This document shows positions 24,724-25,820 of a stretch of 25,820 nucleotides of DNA, piece after piece. Origin of the DNA: an uncultured Bacilli bacterium (GTDB taxonomy: Bacteria; Bacillota_I; Bacilli_A; RF39; UBA660); the NCBI GenBank assembly GCA_947600015.1, contig CANQFX010000005.1, positions 1 to 25,820 of the forward strand. The letters are read 5' to 3'. Within the stretch, counting starts at the first letter, position 1, and each line of letters begins with the position of its first letter. Under the pieces are notes generated by a model, which ran no database searches, had not been told where the DNA came from, and was given only the letters and a program-made list of their open reading frames with translations. The translations under genes and the position numbers were made by a program.

Positions 24724-24755
24724 AGAGAGATTACCAAAACATGTCTCTCTTTTTT
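24724..24755 (+). terminator. Terminator of DUF285 gene 1
   Basis: AGAGAGA (24724-24730) and TCTCTCT (24744-24750) form a perfect 7-bp stem with a 13-base loop, followed by T. Confidence 0.8.
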
Positions 24756-24757
24756 GT

Positions 24758-24787
24758 TTGACAAAATTGTAGGGGGGGGGGTATAAT
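24758..24787 (+). promoter_or_regulatory. Poly-G-spacer promoter of DUF285 gene 2 (P3)
   Basis: Perfect TTGACA (24758-24763) and TATAAT (24782-24787), 18-nt spacer ending in 10 uninterrupted G (24772-24781). One G shorter than the otherwise nearly identical P2, which is direct evidence that the tract length has changed since duplication. Confidence 0.9.
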
Positions 24788-24824
24788 TTGAATAGAAGAA
24801 AATAAAACGGAGGAGAAAAGAAAA

Positions 24825-25712
24825 ATGAAGAAAGAAAAGAAGAGCCATTTTAATCTATGGATATATGTAATAATCACAGTATGTATCTTATCTAGTAGTA
24901 TTGCTTATAGTGCTTTGAATGCAACATTAAAAATTACAGGAGATGTCACTATAGCAAAAGCAAAGCCCTCTTTTGAATTAAGCACGATAGCAGTACAAAA
25001 AATTCTTAATAATAACCAAATTAATGAAGTATATGTTAATTCTAGTTCTGCTCCACCTTTTGATGATTGGTATACATATGATGTATCCGTAGGAGGAGAT
25101 GAGAGTGTCAAAGCTGCTATATATAAATATGGTAGTACTTCTTCTTTATATATTACTGCCAATGATAAGGATGATGAAAATGATGATGGTATGAATGTTG
25201 ATTTTAGTATTCCAATTATCGTGCTAGATTGTGATTCTATGTTTGAGTATTGTACTTCGTTATTAGAAGTTTCTTTTGGAAGTGCAGTAGACTTTAGTCA
25301 GGTAACATCGATGTATTCTATGTTTTCGGGTTGTGAAAATTTGACTACTGTATCAGCAGAGGGTAGTCATTATGAAGCTCCAAAATTGAAGGATATGAAT
25401 AGTATGTTTTATGATTGTTATGATTTGACGTATATGTTTTGGTGTTGTCATTCAATAGAGACTGTTGATTTGGAAGAAGTCAAAGTAGCTACTAATTTAA
25501 AGGCAAATTCTATGTTTTCTGGTTGTTCTTCTGCATGGCTTATTTGCTTATGGAATGCTGATTTTTCGCAAAGTACTGCGTATACTAATTTTTTTACTGG
25601 GGTACGTTCTGGTGTTATTGTTTATGTATTAGATGTAGCAAATATAACTTGGTTTAATAATCGATTATCAGAGGCGGGGATATCAGGTGCTGTTAAGTTA
25701 AAAGGTTCATAA
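24825..25712 (+). CDS. DUF285/BspA-like surface protein, copy 2
   Basis: 295 residues, paralogue of the gene at 23790 with the same signal/anchor, the same LNATLKITGDV start of the exported part, and DUF285 repeats (MFEYCTSLLEVSF, MFSGCENLTTVS, MFYDCYDLT, MFWCCHSIETVDL, MFSGCSS). Compared with copy 1 it has lost about 18 residues in the third-to-fourth repeat (copy 1 PKLIDIS...DEMDYMF becomes YDLTYMF) and gained an acidic insert (DKDDENDDGMN). The frame is intact in both, so both could be expressed. It lacks a close terminator: only the left arm of the copy 1 hairpin is present downstream. Confidence 0.88.
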   Translation: MKKEKKSHFNLWIYVIITVCILSSSIAYSALNATLKITGDVTIAKAKPSFELSTIAVQKILNNNQINEVYVNSSSAPPFDDWYTYDVSVGGDESVKAAIYKYGSTSSLYITANDKDDENDDGMNVDFSIPIIVLDCDSMFEYCTSLLEVSFGSAVDFSQVTSMYSMFSGCENLTTVSAEGSHYEAPKLKDMNSMFYDCYDLTYMFWCCHSIETVDLEEVKVATNLKANSMFSGCSSAWLICLWNADFSQSTAYTNFFTGVRSGVIVYVLDVANITWFNNRLSEAGISGAVKLKGS

Positions 25713-25799
25713 AAAATTATAAAAATTTTAGAGAGATTATTATCCGTGAAATGAAAAAGTAAATTCCAGTTTCAAAAAATGTAAAAGGAATGTAAGAGA

Positions 25800-25820
25800 A
25801 ACCTCTATTTTAAAGAGGTT
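25800..25820 (+). other. Inverted repeat at the window edge, possible terminator
   Basis: AACCTCT (25800-25806) and AGAGGTT (25814-25820) form a perfect 7-bp stem with a 7-base loop. The window ends at the stem, so a T tail cannot be seen. It would be the first plausible terminator for DUF285 gene 2. Confidence 0.5.

Larger units (their letters stand above)
23707..25736 (+). repeat. Tandem duplication of a promoter-gene-terminator cassette
   Basis: Two copies of a cassette of about 1.04 kb: the TCTCTC/T-run tail, TTGACA, G tract, TATAAT, GGAGGAG ribosome-binding site, DUF285 gene and a trailing TTTTAGAGAGATTA. The promoters are offset by 1037 bases. The 5' coding parts are nearly identical over long stretches. 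The trailing block recurs after gene 2 (about 25726-25738), then identity stops. Confidence 0.9.

Noticed and set aside
1..25820. Mollicute with genetic code 4
   Set aside because: TGA serves as a genuine stop in several genes, tryptophan is encoded by TGG, and cell-wall genes (FemAB, YtgP/MurJ-like) are present.

Overview
The window is strongly AT-rich, uses TGA as a stop (for example at 7708-7710 and for the upstream FemAB gene), and carries a gene set typical of Bacillota: leuS, ytgP/murJ-like, a FemAB pair, trmB, DUF948/ytxG-like, ytxH, tyrS, rpsD and ezrA. Much of this set lies in the same chromosomal neighbourhood in Bacillus. I infer a walled, Gram-positive member of Bacilli, probably an uncultured host-associated lineage near Erysipelotrichales/RF39. 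This rests on gene content and composition, not a database search. A Cse60-like gene hints at a sporulating ancestry.

Layout. 1-1637 is the 3' part of leuS, with a Nudix domain inserted just before the region that re-enters the catalytic core. 1808-8240 is a two-gene surface operon: a 1940-residue protein (HExxH metallopeptidase-like domain, Big2-like domain, about 17 InlB/Flg_new B-repeats, C-terminal dockerin-like domain) overlapping by ATGA a small membrane-anchored protein that looks cohesin-like. 8322-8492 is a Cse60-like small gene. 8708-10573 encodes an unusual protein with a PcfJ-like WCT motif and eight 21-residue LRR-like repeats; its codon use differs from its neighbours. 10723-12366 is a YtgP/MurJ-type flippase. 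It converges on two overlapping FemAB genes and a small coiled-coil gene on the minus strand.

15306-18454 is a plus-strand cluster: trmB, a lipoprotein, an acidic disordered protein with a SepF-like N-terminal helix, a DUF948/YtxG-like protein and YtxH. 18662-21002 holds tyrS, a GNAT-like gene and a histidine phosphatase whose natural start appears to be ATA. rpsD converges on it. ezrA follows. 23721-25712 holds two tandem DUF285/BspA-like surface-protein genes.

The most striking signal is shared by the three surface-protein transcription units. Each has a consensus TTGACA and TATAAT separated by a spacer filled with guanines: G5-A-G5 with a 17-nt spacer at 1808, G11 with 19 nt at 23721, and G10 with 18 nt at 24758. 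This is the architecture of promoters that switch phase by slipped-strand mispairing. I infer a small phase-variable surface repertoire: a dockerin/cohesin-like anchored putative protease with a long stalk, plus a tandem pair of BspA-like proteins. No RNA genes, CRISPR arrays or insertion sequences were recognised. The only non-coding stretch near 300 bases (21626-21934) holds the rpsD leader and promoter and the ezrA upstream region.
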